Shown: in pieces, positions 16,545-24,918 of the stretch | Layout: every line of letters starts with the position of its first letter | Position numbering within the stretch: position 1 is the stretch's first letter | Assembly (NCBI GenBank): GCA_963752745.1 | Contig: CAVWAK010000030.1 | Span: 12,475-76,474 of the forward strand | Direction of reading: 5' to 3' | Origin: Thiogranum sp963752745 | Lineage (GTDB): Bacteria > Pseudomonadota > Gammaproteobacteria > DSM-19610 | DNA length: 64,000 nt | Position numbers and translations under genes: made by a program | Notes under the pieces: generated by a model | Seen by the model: the letters and a program-made list of their open reading frames with translations, nothing else | The model's database searches: none | What the model was told of the DNA's origin: nothing

Positions 16545-18032
16545 ATGTCTCATTTTTCCCTGTTAAGTGATCTGATCGATCTGGACGGCGTGCTGGAGAA
16601 GGACAGTACCACTGACCTTGACAGTCGCCGGCAACGGGATCGCCGTATCGGCCGAAGCTCGCAGCATGACCGTAACCAGCCGGTGTCACAGATTCGTGCC
16701 TGGCTGCGCGAAATAACGGTTGGCGACGCGCATACGAATGGCGCGCAGGGCGCGCGCCTTTATCATGTCCTTTGTGTTGTGCTGCTGGTGGCCGGTTTGC
16801 TCACTGGCTGGGGATTGGCCAGTGCGACCCTGTACTACGATGGCCAGCAGCCGATTAACGTTGTTAACGCGGTGCTGGTGCTGGTGTTGCCACAGGTGTT
16901 GCTGCTGCTGGTTTGGTTGCTGACAGCGCTGCCGGTTCGTCTGCCACTATTCAGCCAGCTTGGCGCACCGCTCGGCTTTCTCAACCCCGGGAGACTGACC
17001 GGCCAGCTTGCCAGTTTGTTCGTCAAGCGCGATGACCGGGGGCTGGCGTTACTCTGGCATCCGGATAATGCCGCTGTTCTCGCGCCCGCTGCCCGCTGGT
17101 TGTTTTCTTTCTGGTCACAGTTGTTTGCCTTCAGTTTCAATATTGGCGTTTTGATGTGCGCGTTTTTTCTGGTCTCGTCTTCTGATCTGGCCTTTGTCTG
17201 GAGCACTACGCTGACGATCAGCGACGCGGCTTTCCAACAATTGTTAACGGTATTCTCTACTCCCTGGAGCGCCTTTCTGCCGGAAGCCGTTCCCGGTGCC
17301 GAGCTGGTTTCCAATAGCCGCTATTATCGACTCGATGAAGGCACGCTGGCAGGTGCAGCCGCCACACCGCAACTTGCCAGTGAGCTGGGGAAATGGTGGC
17401 CGTTTTTAATCGCCGCCGTTACCGGCTATGGCTTGTTGCCACGGTTAGTGACACTGGCCTTTTCCTGGTATCGCTTTCGGCATCATCTGGGCAGGGCACT
17501 GTGCAACCTGCCGGGCGCACCGGAACTGTTGGCGCGGATGAACTCACCACTGGTATCAACCCTGGCGGCAGAACCGGAACAGGCATTCAAAATGCCCGCG
17601 AATGACAGCACAGTTAAACAGCAAGCCGGCCAGTATGCGCTGCAGTGTGCGGTTATCGACTGGGCCGGTGCCTGCGCTGACGAGGCTGCTATGACCGGAC
17701 TGCTGGCCGCGATGGGCATCAGGGTGAAAGCCTTTTATCCGGCGGGTGGTCGGCAGAGTACTGAAGCCGATGCAGCACTGGGTAGATCACTGTGCAGGCA
17801 AAGTCGTGAAGGCATCGGCATTCTGGTCAGGGCATGGGAACCGCCTACGCTTGAGGTTACGGATTTTTTGAGCGCTCTCCGACGGCAATGCGGTGACAGG
17901 AAACCCGTTATCGTGCTCCTCATGGGCGATGCTGATGGCGTGACGGCTTCCGATCGGGACATCTGGCAACTGATGCTCAGCCAGTTGCGTGATCCGGACC
18001 TGCACGTCGAAGTGATCGGCGGGACGGTATGA
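16545..18032 (+). CDS. DUF2868 family membrane protein
   Basis: The protein has 495 residues. It has an acidic and arginine-rich N-terminus, paired membrane segments near residues 75-97 and 103-125, two more near 185-210 and 285-310, and a cytoplasmic C-terminal half. DUF2868 proteins nearly always precede a DUF3482 GTPase gene, as here, with an ATGA overlap. No biochemical role is established, and a membrane anchor or partner for the GTPase is the natural inference. ATG 16545 follows the repeat element, and longer upstream frames run into that repeat. Confidence 0.8.
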   Translation: MSHFSLLSDLIDLDGVLEKDSTTDLDSRRQRDRRIGRSSQHDRNQPVSQIRAWLREITVGDAHTNGAQGARLYHVLCVVLLVAGLLTGWGLASATLYYDGQQPINVVNAVLVLVLPQVLLLLVWLLTALPVRLPLFSQLGAPLGFLNPGRLTGQLASLFVKRDDRGLALLWHPDNAAVLAPAARWLFSFWSQLFAFSFNIGVLMCAFFLVSSSDLAFVWSTTLTISDAAFQQLLTVFSTPWSAFLPEAVPGAELVSNSRYYRLDEGTLAGAAATPQLASELGKWWPFLIAAVTGYGLLPRLVTLAFSWYRFRHHLGRALCNLPGAPELLARMNSPLVSTLAAEPEQAFKMPANDSTVKQQAGQYALQCAVIDWAGACADEAAMTGLLAAMGIRVKAFYPAGGRQSTEADAALGRSLCRQSREGIGILVRAWEPPTLEVTDFLSALRRQCGDRKPVIVLLMGDADGVTASDRDIWQLMLSQLRDPDLHVEVIGGTV

Positions 18033-19414
18033 GCGTTCCTGAATTTGCCATTGTCGGTCATCCCAACAAGGGTAAAAGCAGCATCGTCTCGACGCTGTCC
18101 GAGGATGAAAGCGTTACCATCTCTCCGGTGCCCGGCACTACTATTGATAATCGCCATTACCCGATGGCCGTTGACGGTGAGATTCTCTACGAACTGATCG
18201 ATACTCCCGGTTTTCAGCGTGCACGCGCTGCGCTGGAGTGGATGCGCAGCCATGTCGGTTCGGCTGTTGATCGTGCCGATACAGTACGCCGGTTCGTCGA
18301 TGAACATCAGCAGGATCCGCGTTTTGAAGCAGAGGTCCACCTGTTGACGCCGATTCTAGAAGGTGCTGGCATTCTTTATGTGGTGGACGGTTCGCGGCCT
18401 TTTGGCGAGGACTACGAGGCGGAGATGGAAATCCTGCGCTGGACCGGTCAACCGAGTATGGCGCTGATCAACATGATTGGTAACAGTGACTACTCGGACG
18501 ACTGGACGAAGGCGCTCGGGCAGTATTTTCGCATTGTTCGGGTGTTCGACGCGATGAAAGCCGATTTCGACCGCCGTGTGCAACTGTTGCTGGCCTTCGG
18601 CGAACTTCGCGAAGCGTGGCGGGATACCCTGGAAAAGGCGGTGCGTATCCTGCGTGATGAGCAGGCCCGGCGGCGGAGTCTTGCAACACAGGTTATTGCC
18701 GAGATGCTCGCACGTATGATCACCCATGTGCGTCGCCGCAGGCTGGAGCCGGACACGGCGATGGATGCGGCGCGCGATGAGATGCTTGACACTTACAAGC
18801 AGGAACTGGTTGCCATGGAACAGCGCTGCCGCGACGAAGTGGAACAGATCTATAATCACAGGGGCCTGGAGCACAACGAACCCGTTATGCAGTTACTGGA
18901 TGACGATCTGTTCGCGCGCCAGACCTGGGTGCTGTTTGGACTCACGCGGCAGCAGCTGGTGGCTACCGGCGCGATCGGCGGTGCCGCCGCTGGTGGCATG
19001 ATCGATCTGGCCGTGCATGGTGCTTCTTTATTGCTGGGCAGTGGTCTGGGCGCACTCGCTGGTGGCGTCTCGGCCTGGTTAACGTCGGACCGGATTGCCA
19101 ACATCAAGGTACTTGGCCATCCACTGGGCGGCAAGGAAGTCAGCATCGGCCCGATGCGTAATATCAATTTCCCTTATGTGGTGCTCGGCCGGGCGCTGTT
19201 ACACCAGCGCATGATCGAAGCGCGCACACATGCTTGCCGTGGCCCTCTGGAAACAGACGCTCAACCAGGACAGCTGCAACTGACTGATACCCGCACGCGC
19301 CGCCGTTTTGAAAAACTGTTTGCGAAGCTGCGAAAACAGGAAAGCTACCAGACCGATCTGGTGACCTCGCTGGCTGACCTTGTTGAGTCGCAGTTAACAA
19401 TCTCTCTGGCTTGA
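18029..19414 (+). CDS. DUF3482 family GTPase
   Basis: The protein has 461 residues. The N-terminal G domain has a P-loop GHPNKGKSS (residues 10-18), a switch-I threonine region PVPGTTIDN and G3 DTPGF. The NKxD element is not obvious, which is usual for this divergent family. The C-terminal half is DUF3482, with a hydrophobic Gly-rich segment (GGAAAGGMIDLAVHGASLLL) that may insert in membrane. The gene overlaps the DUF2868 gene by four bases, so the two products probably act together at the membrane. Confidence 0.85.
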   Translation: MSVPEFAIVGHPNKGKSSIVSTLSEDESVTISPVPGTTIDNRHYPMAVDGEILYELIDTPGFQRARAALEWMRSHVGSAVDRADTVRRFVDEHQQDPRFEAEVHLLTPILEGAGILYVVDGSRPFGEDYEAEMEILRWTGQPSMALINMIGNSDYSDDWTKALGQYFRIVRVFDAMKADFDRRVQLLLAFGELREAWRDTLEKAVRILRDEQARRRSLATQVIAEMLARMITHVRRRRLEPDTAMDAARDEMLDTYKQELVAMEQRCRDEVEQIYNHRGLEHNEPVMQLLDDDLFARQTWVLFGLTRQQLVATGAIGGAAAGGMIDLAVHGASLLLGSGLGALAGGVSAWLTSDRIANIKVLGHPLGGKEVSIGPMRNINFPYVVLGRALLHQRMIEARTHACRGPLETDAQPGQLQLTDTRTRRRFEKLFAKLRKQESYQTDLVTSLADLVESQLTISLA

Positions 19415-19497
19415 TCAGAGCGGCTTTGTTAACGATTGATCCTGAATGTCATGACGCGGTGCTACAATACCCTGGCCAATGCTTCCGGGGGACGTGA

Positions 19498-19533
19498 GTG
19501 GATATTTGTTTGAAAGCTTATGAAAATACCTAA
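19498..19533 (+). other. Short out-of-frame sequence resembling the yceH start
   Basis: GTG GAT ATT TGT TTG then codons for KAYENT and a stop. The first 12 bases and the following pattern resemble the first ten codons of yceH (VDICLTPYEA versus VDICLKAYEN), and the preceding 20 bases are also similar (GGGGGAC versus GGAGGAC). It overlaps the RIO kinase start in another frame. It could be a duplicated initiation region or chance. Confidence 0.35.
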
Positions 19534-20377
19534 AAGATTAAAGCCGCTGGTCGAAGATGGCCTGATCGATGAAGTCAAGTCCCAGTTGATGAGTGGCAAG
19601 GAAGCCCAGATCTATGTGATTCGCTGCGGCGAGGCGATACGTTGTGCAAAGGTTTATAAAGAAGCAAAACAGCGCAGCTTCAAGCAGGCCGTGCAGTACC
19701 AGGAAGGGCGTAAGGTCAAGAACAGCCGCCGGGCCCGCGCCATGGAGAAGCGTACCCGCTACGGGCAAAAAGAATCGGAGCAGGCCTGGCTGAACGCGGA
19801 GGTGGATGCGCTCTATTGCCTGGCTGCTGCCGGTGTTCGTGTGCCTGAGCCCTATGGTTTTGTTGATGGGGTACTGCTGATGGAGCTGGTAACTGACGCT
19901 GATGGCAATGCGGCCCCGCGACTTAATGACCTGACCTTGACCAGCGAGCAGGCGATTGATTATTACGGCCGGATAATTGCGGAAATAGTGCGCATGCTCT
20001 GCGCGGGACTTGTCCATGGTGACTTGTCACCGTTCAACGTATTGGTTGATAGTGAAGGTCCTGTCATTATCGACCTGCCGCAAGCTGTCAATGCCGCCGC
20101 CAATAACAGTGCCGGCATGATGCTGGAGCGGGATGTTGTCAACATGGCGATTTATTTCGGCGGGTTTGCCCCGGAGTTACTGAAAACCGACTACGGCAAG
20201 GAAATCTGGGCGCTTTATGAAAGCGGCAAGCTCCAGCATGATACGCCCCTTACCGGGCGCTTTAAGCGTAGTGCGGTGGATGCCGATGTGGATAAGGTCA
20301 TGCAGGTCATCGACGACGCCCGCGAACAGGAAGACGAACGCCGTGAACGGGAGCTGGCTGCACGGGAAATGGAGTAA
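19520..20377 (+). CDS. PA4780-family RIO1-like protein kinase
   Basis: The protein has 285 residues. The kinase core contains GKEAQIYVIRCGEAIRCAKVY, with the ATP-binding lysine in CAKVY. The catalytic loop is LVHGDLSPFNVLV. The metal-binding motif is IIDLPQAV, in which DLPQ takes the place of DFG, as in RIO1-like enzymes. Related Pseudomonas and E. coli proteins are known as a RIO kinase family. Their targets are unclear. The C-terminal 25 residues are a charged Glu/Arg helix. Confidence 0.9.
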   Translation: MKIPKRLKPLVEDGLIDEVKSQLMSGKEAQIYVIRCGEAIRCAKVYKEAKQRSFKQAVQYQEGRKVKNSRRARAMEKRTRYGQKESEQAWLNAEVDALYCLAAAGVRVPEPYGFVDGVLLMELVTDADGNAAPRLNDLTLTSEQAIDYYGRIIAEIVRMLCAGLVHGDLSPFNVLVDSEGPVIIDLPQAVNAAANNSAGMMLERDVVNMAIYFGGFAPELLKTDYGKEIWALYESGKLQHDTPLTGRFKRSAVDADVDKVMQVIDDAREQEDERRERELAAREME

Positions 20378-20385
20378 TATTCAAT

Positions 20386-20408
20386 GCAGGAGCGCCGTCC
20401 CCCGGCGC
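20386..20408. repeat. Dispersed palindromic repeat, copy 4 (short form)
   Basis: GCAGGAGCGCCG is followed by a CGGCGC arm, giving a GCGCCG/CGGCGC hairpin (20392-20397 with 20403-20408). It has the same GGAGCG-type head as the longer copies. It lies between two convergent genes. Confidence 0.6.
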
Positions 20409-20412
20409 GAGC

Positions 20413-20799
20413 CTATGCAAAGTTTTCGTTAAGATATTTGATAATATCGTTTGATTCGTACAGCCATTCCACGCTGCCATCCGCTTGCGTAATTCGCAGG
20501 CAGGGGACCTTGATGACACCACCACCTTCCAGTAACTGCTGACGGCTGGACGCGTGCTTAAGTGCGTCGCGGGTCTCGATATTGAGTGACAGGCGTTTGA
20601 TGGCACGCCGGGTCTTTATGCAGAACGGGCAGGTGAAGAACTGGTACATGACAAGGTTTTTTGTTTGCCTGTCGATGCGCTGCTGTTCGTCGGGGCTGCG
20701 TTTGATCCCGCGAGGTCTGGTCAGTCGGTCTGCGGCCAGCAGGATCGGGCCGACTACGGCGTGAACGCCTTTAAAAAAGTATCTGATAATGAGGCGCAT
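20413..20799 (-). CDS. Glutaredoxin-like protein with hydrophobic N-terminus
   Basis: The protein has 128 residues. The N-terminal segment (VHAVVGPILLAADRL) is hydrophobic and may be a membrane association helix. The thioredoxin-fold part starts at about residue 45, with a CPFC redox site (FTCPFCIKTRRA) and a VPCLRI cis-Pro region. The role is probably thiol-disulfide exchange or glutathione-dependent. I chose ATG 20799 because the longer upstream frame is unlike any redox protein. Confidence 0.85.
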   Translation of the reverse strand: MRLIIRYFFKGVHAVVGPILLAADRLTRPRGIKRSPDEQQRIDRQTKNLVMYQFFTCPFCIKTRRAIKRLSLNIETRDALKHASSRQQLLEGGGVIKVPCLRITQADGSVEWLYESNDIIKYLNENFA

Positions 20800-20914
20800 G
20801 CTGTATTTCCACTTCGGGGGCGTTTCCAGGCAATGCCTGGTCAGGGTTGTTGGTAAAATCGGGACGCTATTATAGGGGAAATCGGAAATGGAATCCGGCC
20901 TGTGCAGTGGGTGA

Positions 20915-21190
20915 TCAGGCGATCCGGATGCGCACCACATTCATGACCTCAAACGCCAATCCTGCCACCGACTCTGTGCTGGCGTAATAGGTCAGGTTTA
21001 CTCTTTGTCCCTGTAGATTCTTGTATTTTTTGGTGCGTTTATATTTAAAGGGGACCTCGCAACCTTCGATCATCAAGCTGTTGAGGAACCATTCCCCCTT
21101 TTCCCGCTGCACATGGGAAGTCACCTTGACCATGTCCGAATGGACCAGTTTTTCGTGCTTTTTCAGTAGTTTTTCCGGATTAGTGTGCAT
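20915..21190 (-). CDS. Conserved hypothetical protein
   Basis: The protein has 91 residues and is basic, with no signal peptide or membrane segment. It contains the phrase GEWFLNSLMIEGCEVPFKYK and ends with a beta-rich stretch. I do not recognise a family with a function. The composition and codon use look like a real cytoplasmic protein. It is divergently arranged relative to the lipoprotein at 21405. Confidence 0.6.
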   Translation of the reverse strand: MHTNPEKLLKKHEKLVHSDMVKVTSHVQREKGEWFLNSLMIEGCEVPFKYKRTKKYKNLQGQRVNLTYYASTESVAGLAFEVMNVVRIRIA

Positions 21191-21404
21191 TCGTAGGGTG
21201 CCTGCCAGCCGGTATTGAAATTCCGGGGGACAGTATACGCAAATAGGGGGAAAACCACGTAATTTGACGATATCTGCTGTTTATCCGGGGCTCGTTCAGC
21301 ATTGATTCAGGTAGCGTCACCTATGCTGGCGTTGAAGTATGGGAGGAAGGTTGCGGGATGCTGTTCGATTAAATCACCACGAGAAAAAAACAAGGGGATG
21401 AACG

Positions 21405-21938
21405 ATGAGACGCCTGATAATTGCCATACCCTTCGGGATAATCCTGTTGACCGCTTGCGGTACTGTGCCTGTCAGCCCTGCGATGCCGGTTTACGTTGAT
21501 ACGGCAGAAGTGATCAAGGCGGAACCGCTGTACCAGTCGGTCCAGGTCGCACGCCCCGTCAATGAATGCTGGACAGAAACAGTCGCTCACGCCAGCCCGC
21601 GGCATAACGCCTATGCCGGGCCATTAGCCGGGGGGATCATCGGGGGGGTGCTCGGCAGTCGCGTGGGCAGGGGGCGCGGCAATACGCCGCTGGCAGTTGT
21701 GGGCGCCCTGGTCGGGGCGTCTATCGGGCGGAGTCTCAGTGAACCAGCCTACGCACCACCTGTTTATTCGAATGTGCAGCGCTGTACTACCGTCAATCAT
21801 TACGAGCAACGCCAACAAGTGGTTGGCTATCGTGTAGACTACCGCTATGAGGGGCAGACTTTTACCACGCGCACTCATCGGCACCCTGGCCGATTCATCC
21901 GTGTGCGCGTTAACGTGGATCCGGTTGGCGGTACCTGA
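21405..21938 (+). CDS. Outer-membrane lipoprotein with glycine-zipper and YRVxYxYxG tail
   Basis: The protein has 177 residues. Its lipobox is LLTACG (Cys18). A glycine zipper (GPLAGGIIGGVLGSRVG) spans about residues 72-110, as in SlyB/YmgG-like 2TM lipoproteins that sit in the outer membrane. The last 45 residues (VGYRVDYRYEGQTFTTRTHR) share a pattern with the secreted protein at 24529-24918. The two genes probably share a domain. It precedes a PepSY gene and the damaged two-component locus. Confidence 0.82.
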   Translation: MRRLIIAIPFGIILLTACGTVPVSPAMPVYVDTAEVIKAEPLYQSVQVARPVNECWTETVAHASPRHNAYAGPLAGGIIGGVLGSRVGRGRGNTPLAVVGALVGASIGRSLSEPAYAPPVYSNVQRCTTVNHYEQRQQVVGYRVDYRYEGQTFTTRTHRHPGRFIRVRVNVDPVGGT

Positions 21939-21958
21939 ACAATGGTTACAGGCGTACG

Positions 21959-22273
21959 ATGATTGAACGGCGGTTGATGATCTTTGTCTGGATGTTGCTG
22001 CTGGTCGCTGCGCCGCGTGTGGCTGCACCAATCGACTTGCGGGATATCACCAACCAGTTCGCACATCCTGCCTACTCCGAAAAACAGGGCATCAGCCTGG
22101 ACGAAGCGATAGCGCGTGCGCGTCAGCAAACGAATGGCAAGGTTCTTTCCGCAGAAACAGTTCGCGATGGCGACCGCAGCGTTCACCGTATCAAGATTCT
22201 GACCCGGAATGGGCGTGTCAAGCGCATGCAGTACGATGCAGCCAGCGGTCGACCGGCACCGCGTGGGCGCTGA
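21959..22273 (+). CDS. PepSY-domain protein, secreted
   Basis: The protein has 104 residues. An N-terminal signal peptide covers about residues 1-23. The core ISLDEAIARARQQTNGKVLSAETV is a PepSY motif, often found in small periplasmic modulators linked to two-component systems. It lies directly upstream of a response-regulator remnant and a PhoQ-like kinase, which is the normal context for such modulators. Confidence 0.8.
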   Translation: MIERRLMIFVWMLLLVAAPRVAAPIDLRDITNQFAHPAYSEKQGISLDEAIARARQQTNGKVLSAETVRDGDRSVHRIKILTRNGRVKRMQYDAASGRPAPRGR

Positions 22274-22275
22274 CT

Positions 22276-22407
22276 GTGCATATCCTGGCTGTCGAAGATG
22301 CATCGCGCCTGAGCCGCAAACCGGATCCGGACATCCGCATCATTCCGCTTGAAACCCAGCATGGCCGCGGCTATCGATTCAGGCAGGGGACAAACGCGGA
22401 GTGTTGA
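22276..22407 (+). pseudogene. Response regulator collapsed by internal deletion
   Basis: The frame has 43 codons from GTG 22276 to TGA 22405-22407. The first ten residues (VHILAVEDAS) match the start of an OmpR/PhoP-type receiver, and the remainder (PDIRI...HGRGYRFR) matches the very end of a winged-helix output domain. About 180 residues are missing between them, including the phospho-acceptor Asp and the recognition helix. The remnant lies in the right place, between the PepSY gene and the kinase, so the deletion removed the middle of a formerly complete regulator. Confidence 0.75.
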
Positions 22408-22414
22408 AGTTCTG

Positions 22415-23770
22415 ATGCGCTCGCTGCACAGTCGACTGGTTCTGGCTGCGACACTGGTACTGGCCGGTTTCATCGGTGCGACCGGGCTTGCACTCGACAA
22501 GGCCTTCCGCGTCAGTGCCAGGGCATCCATGCAGGATCGCCTGCAATCGTATATCTATGCGCTGCTGGCTGCCGCCGATGAAGATGACAGTGGCCGTATG
22601 ATCCCTCCGCAAGAGATTCCGGAACCGCGTTTTTCGAAACCGGATTCCGGGCTTTACGCCATGATCGCCGGGTCTGATGGCAAACCGCTCTGGCATTCAC
22701 GTTCCCTGGCCGGACGGAGCGTCAATATTGTGCAACAGCAGTCCCCGGGGCAACGCGAATTTCGCCGCTTCACCCGGGCCGGTCTGGAAATGTATGCCAT
22801 CTCCTTTGGCGTCGCCTGGGAAGACTATGCCGAAGCGGAAGCGCTTTACACATTCACGGTGGCAGAGGACACAGCGGGATTTGAGGAACAGATTGAAAGT
22901 TTTCGTATGACCCTGTGGAGCTGGCTCGGTGGTATGGCTGTGGTTCTGCTACTGGCCCAGGGGCTCATTCTGCGCTGGGGGTTGCGGCCACTGCGCACTG
23001 TTGAATCGGACCTGCAGCGGATCGATCAGGGCGTGGCGGAACAGCTCGATGGAATCTACCCAACAGAACTCACGGGACTCACGTCCAGCCTCAATTCCCT
23101 GATCGAGCACAGCAAACTGGTACAGACCCGCTATCGCAACAGCCTGGCTGACCTGGCCCACAGTCTGAAAACACCCCTGGCGATCATGCATTCCTTCTGC
23201 GAAGGAAAACCCGAAGAGACAGTGCTGACGCAGGAGGTTGTCAGGGAGCAGGTAGAACGCATGAATGAGATCGTCGAGCACCAGTTACAGCGGGCAGCGG
23301 TTTCGGGCCGGGCCACTCTGGCCGGTTCGGTGTCGCTTCAATATGTGCTGGAGCGCCTGATCCGTACCCTGGATAAGGTGTACCGGGAAAAGCAGGTGGA
23401 CGTCAGCCTGGAGCTGGATCCGGGAGCAACCTTTTACGGCGACGAAGCGGATCTCACCGAGGCGCTTGGTAATCTGCTGGAGAATGCCTACAAGTACTGT
23501 TCGGGTCAGGTCAAGGTATGCGTCCATTGCGAAAAGAAAACCGATTCCTGTCATGGTCTGGAGATCCTCATCGAGGATGACGGGCAGGGCATCGACCCGG
23601 AGATGATCGACACCGTTATGCAACGTGGTAAACGTATGGACGAAACGGTTCCCGGCCACGGTATCGGTCTCAGCATGGCCGAGGAAATTATCACCGTGTA
23701 TGGCGGTAAGCTCGACATCGGCTCCAGCAGCCTGGGTGGCGCCCTGTTGCGTGTGCACTTCGATACCTGA
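22415..23770 (+). CDS. PhoQ-like sensor histidine kinase
   Basis: The protein has 451 residues. Membrane spans lie at about 10-30 and 165-190, with an acidic periplasmic domain between them (ADEDDSGRMI), and HAMP follows. The H-box is LADLAHSLKTPLAIM, the SLKTPL form typical of PhoQ, with His249. The N-box is LLENAYKYC and the G-box is DDGQGID. An acidic patch in the sensor is as expected for a divalent cation sensor, but that is inference. Its cognate regulator gene has been lost (see 22276-22407), so the kinase must act on another regulator or be unused. Confidence 0.88.
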   Translation: MRSLHSRLVLAATLVLAGFIGATGLALDKAFRVSARASMQDRLQSYIYALLAAADEDDSGRMIPPQEIPEPRFSKPDSGLYAMIAGSDGKPLWHSRSLAGRSVNIVQQQSPGQREFRRFTRAGLEMYAISFGVAWEDYAEAEALYTFTVAEDTAGFEEQIESFRMTLWSWLGGMAVVLLLAQGLILRWGLRPLRTVESDLQRIDQGVAEQLDGIYPTELTGLTSSLNSLIEHSKLVQTRYRNSLADLAHSLKTPLAIMHSFCEGKPEETVLTQEVVREQVERMNEIVEHQLQRAAVSGRATLAGSVSLQYVLERLIRTLDKVYREKQVDVSLELDPGATFYGDEADLTEALGNLLENAYKYCSGQVKVCVHCEKKTDSCHGLEILIEDDGQGIDPEMIDTVMQRGKRMDETVPGHGIGLSMAEEIITVYGGKLDIGSSSLGGALLRVHFDT

Positions 23771-23859
23771 GCGGGTGGGCATAATATCCGGCCGGTAAGA
23801 TACATTGGCCGAAAGTCGTTCCAGGCGGGAAGGGCGCCAGGGAAGCGCAGTGAATCACT

Positions 23860-23928
23860 GCAGGAGCGGCGTCCTTGGGCGCGATTGTAACTATTTCCGA
23901 TAATCGCGCCGAAGGTCGGCGCTCCTGC
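23860..23928. repeat. Dispersed palindromic repeat, copy 5 (paired, BIME-like)
   Basis: GCAGGAGC (23860-23867) and GCTCCTGC (23921-23928) flank two inverted copies of a GGCGCGATT core (GGGCGCGATT and AATCGCGCC). The 304-base gap 23771-24074 holds this element and no gene. Confidence 0.75.
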
Positions 23929-24074
23929 GTATTCAGTTGAATTCGCAGTTGATTCATTCCTTTCAGTCGATAATCCCGGGCCAGTTGGAGATGGGCAGAT
24001 AAAATCTGCTTGTCGCGGCGCTCATTGTCATAAATACTCTGTGTTAGAACCAACCTGAATGAGGCGGTACAGTA

Positions 24075-24455
24075 ATGATAAATAAAAATGCTACCAATGC
24101 CCCGGCGGTGGCTGAGACTGCAGTCGATGATGCTACCAGGCCGGAAGAGGCTGCTGTGATAGAGCAGCCTGAGGATGGTACTGCGAAGCTGGAGGAGACT
24201 CCGGTGCCAGCACCAGCTAACGAAGATGCCGCGGAGGTTGAAGAAGCCCCGGCAACAGAGTCCGGGATAAAGAAGCAGGACAAGAAGGACAAGAAAGGTA
24301 AGAAGGACAAGAAAGGTAAGAAGGGCAAGAAAGGTAAGAAGGGCAAGAAAGGTAAGAAGGGCAAGAAAGGTAAGAAGGGCAAGAAAGGCAAGAAAGGTAA
24401 GAAGGGCAAGAAAGGTAAGAAGGGCAAGAAAGGTAAGAAGGGCAAGAAAAAATAA
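24075..24455 (+). CDS. Protein with acidic head and KKG-repeat tail
   Basis: The protein has 126 residues. Residues 1-66 are rich in Ala, Glu and Pro and strongly acidic. Residues 67-126 are almost entirely Lys and Gly, mainly repeats of KKGKKG. A GAGGCGG site lies before the ATG. The protein would be extremely basic at its C-terminus and probably binds nucleic acid, polyphosphate or another polyanion. Histone H1-like and AlgP-like tails are comparable in composition only. The function is unknown. The opposite strand also contains a long open frame, but that is a shadow of the repeat. Confidence 0.7.
   Translation: MINKNATNAPAVAETAVDDATRPEEAAVIEQPEDGTAKLEETPVPAPANEDAAEVEEAPATESGIKKQDKKDKKGKKDKKGKKGKKGKKGKKGKKGKKGKKGKKGKKGKKGKKGKKGKKGKKGKKK
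24284..24450 (+). repeat. 18-bp tandem repeat (AAGAAAGGTAAGAAGGGC)
   Basis: Roughly nine units of 18 bases encode KKGKKG. Differences are confined to G/A and C/T changes (GGC, GGT or GAC). Such repeats expand and contract by slippage, so the tail length may vary between strains. Confidence 0.85.
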
Positions 24456-24528
24456 ATGCATGGCCAGGCAGGATGCCGGGATTCGAAACACCAGCAGAAT
24501 GATTTAGCGCGTGTGTTGCGTCGACCGG

Positions 24529-24918
24529 TCAGGGCAGGGGTGACAGACTGACATTCACCGGCATCCGGTCACCGGGGTGGTGGGACAGTCGCGTGGTGGA
24601 TGTGTAACCGCGATAGCTGTAGGTCACCCGATATGCAGTCACTTTTTCCCGGGGCTGTTTTTCTACAATGGTTTTGCAGGAACGTTGCGCCTGCCAGAGT
24701 CGATTCTGTTGGCGGATATCTTCGCCGATGGTAGCTGACAGCGACGTGAACTCGCGCGCAGCGCTATCCGGATCGGTGCAAACCCTGCGTGTGACCGGAT
24801 CGTAGATTGTCTCGATGATTGGCTGCACGTTCACCACGGTTGCATAAGTCTGGAAGGCTTCGGCACCCGCCGTATGCGAGGCATATAACAAAAAAAGTAT
24901 CTGTAGTGTCCGCTTCAT
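24529..24918 (-). CDS. Secreted protein with YRVxYxYxG tail, last gene of the motor-like operon
   Basis: The protein has 129 residues. A signal peptide covers about residues 1-19, and the mature protein contains three cysteines (RRVCTDP, RSCKTI and one in the signal region is absent). The C-terminal 45 residues (VTAYRVTYSYRGYTSTTRLS) match the tail of the lipoprotein at 21405-21938. The start overlaps the preceding transglycosylase stop by four bases, so it is part of the operon. Function unknown. Confidence 0.75.
   Translation of the reverse strand: MKRTLQILFLLYASHTAGAEAFQTYATVVNVQPIIETIYDPVTRRVCTDPDSAAREFTSLSATIGEDIRQQNRLWQAQRSCKTIVEKQPREKVTAYRVTYSYRGYTSTTRLSHHPGDRMPVNVSLSPLP

Noticed and set aside
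24044..24445. Minus-strand frame encoding long PFLPFL repeats
   Set aside because: It is the antisense reading of the KKG-coding tandem repeat. There is no start context and the composition is an artefact of the repeat.
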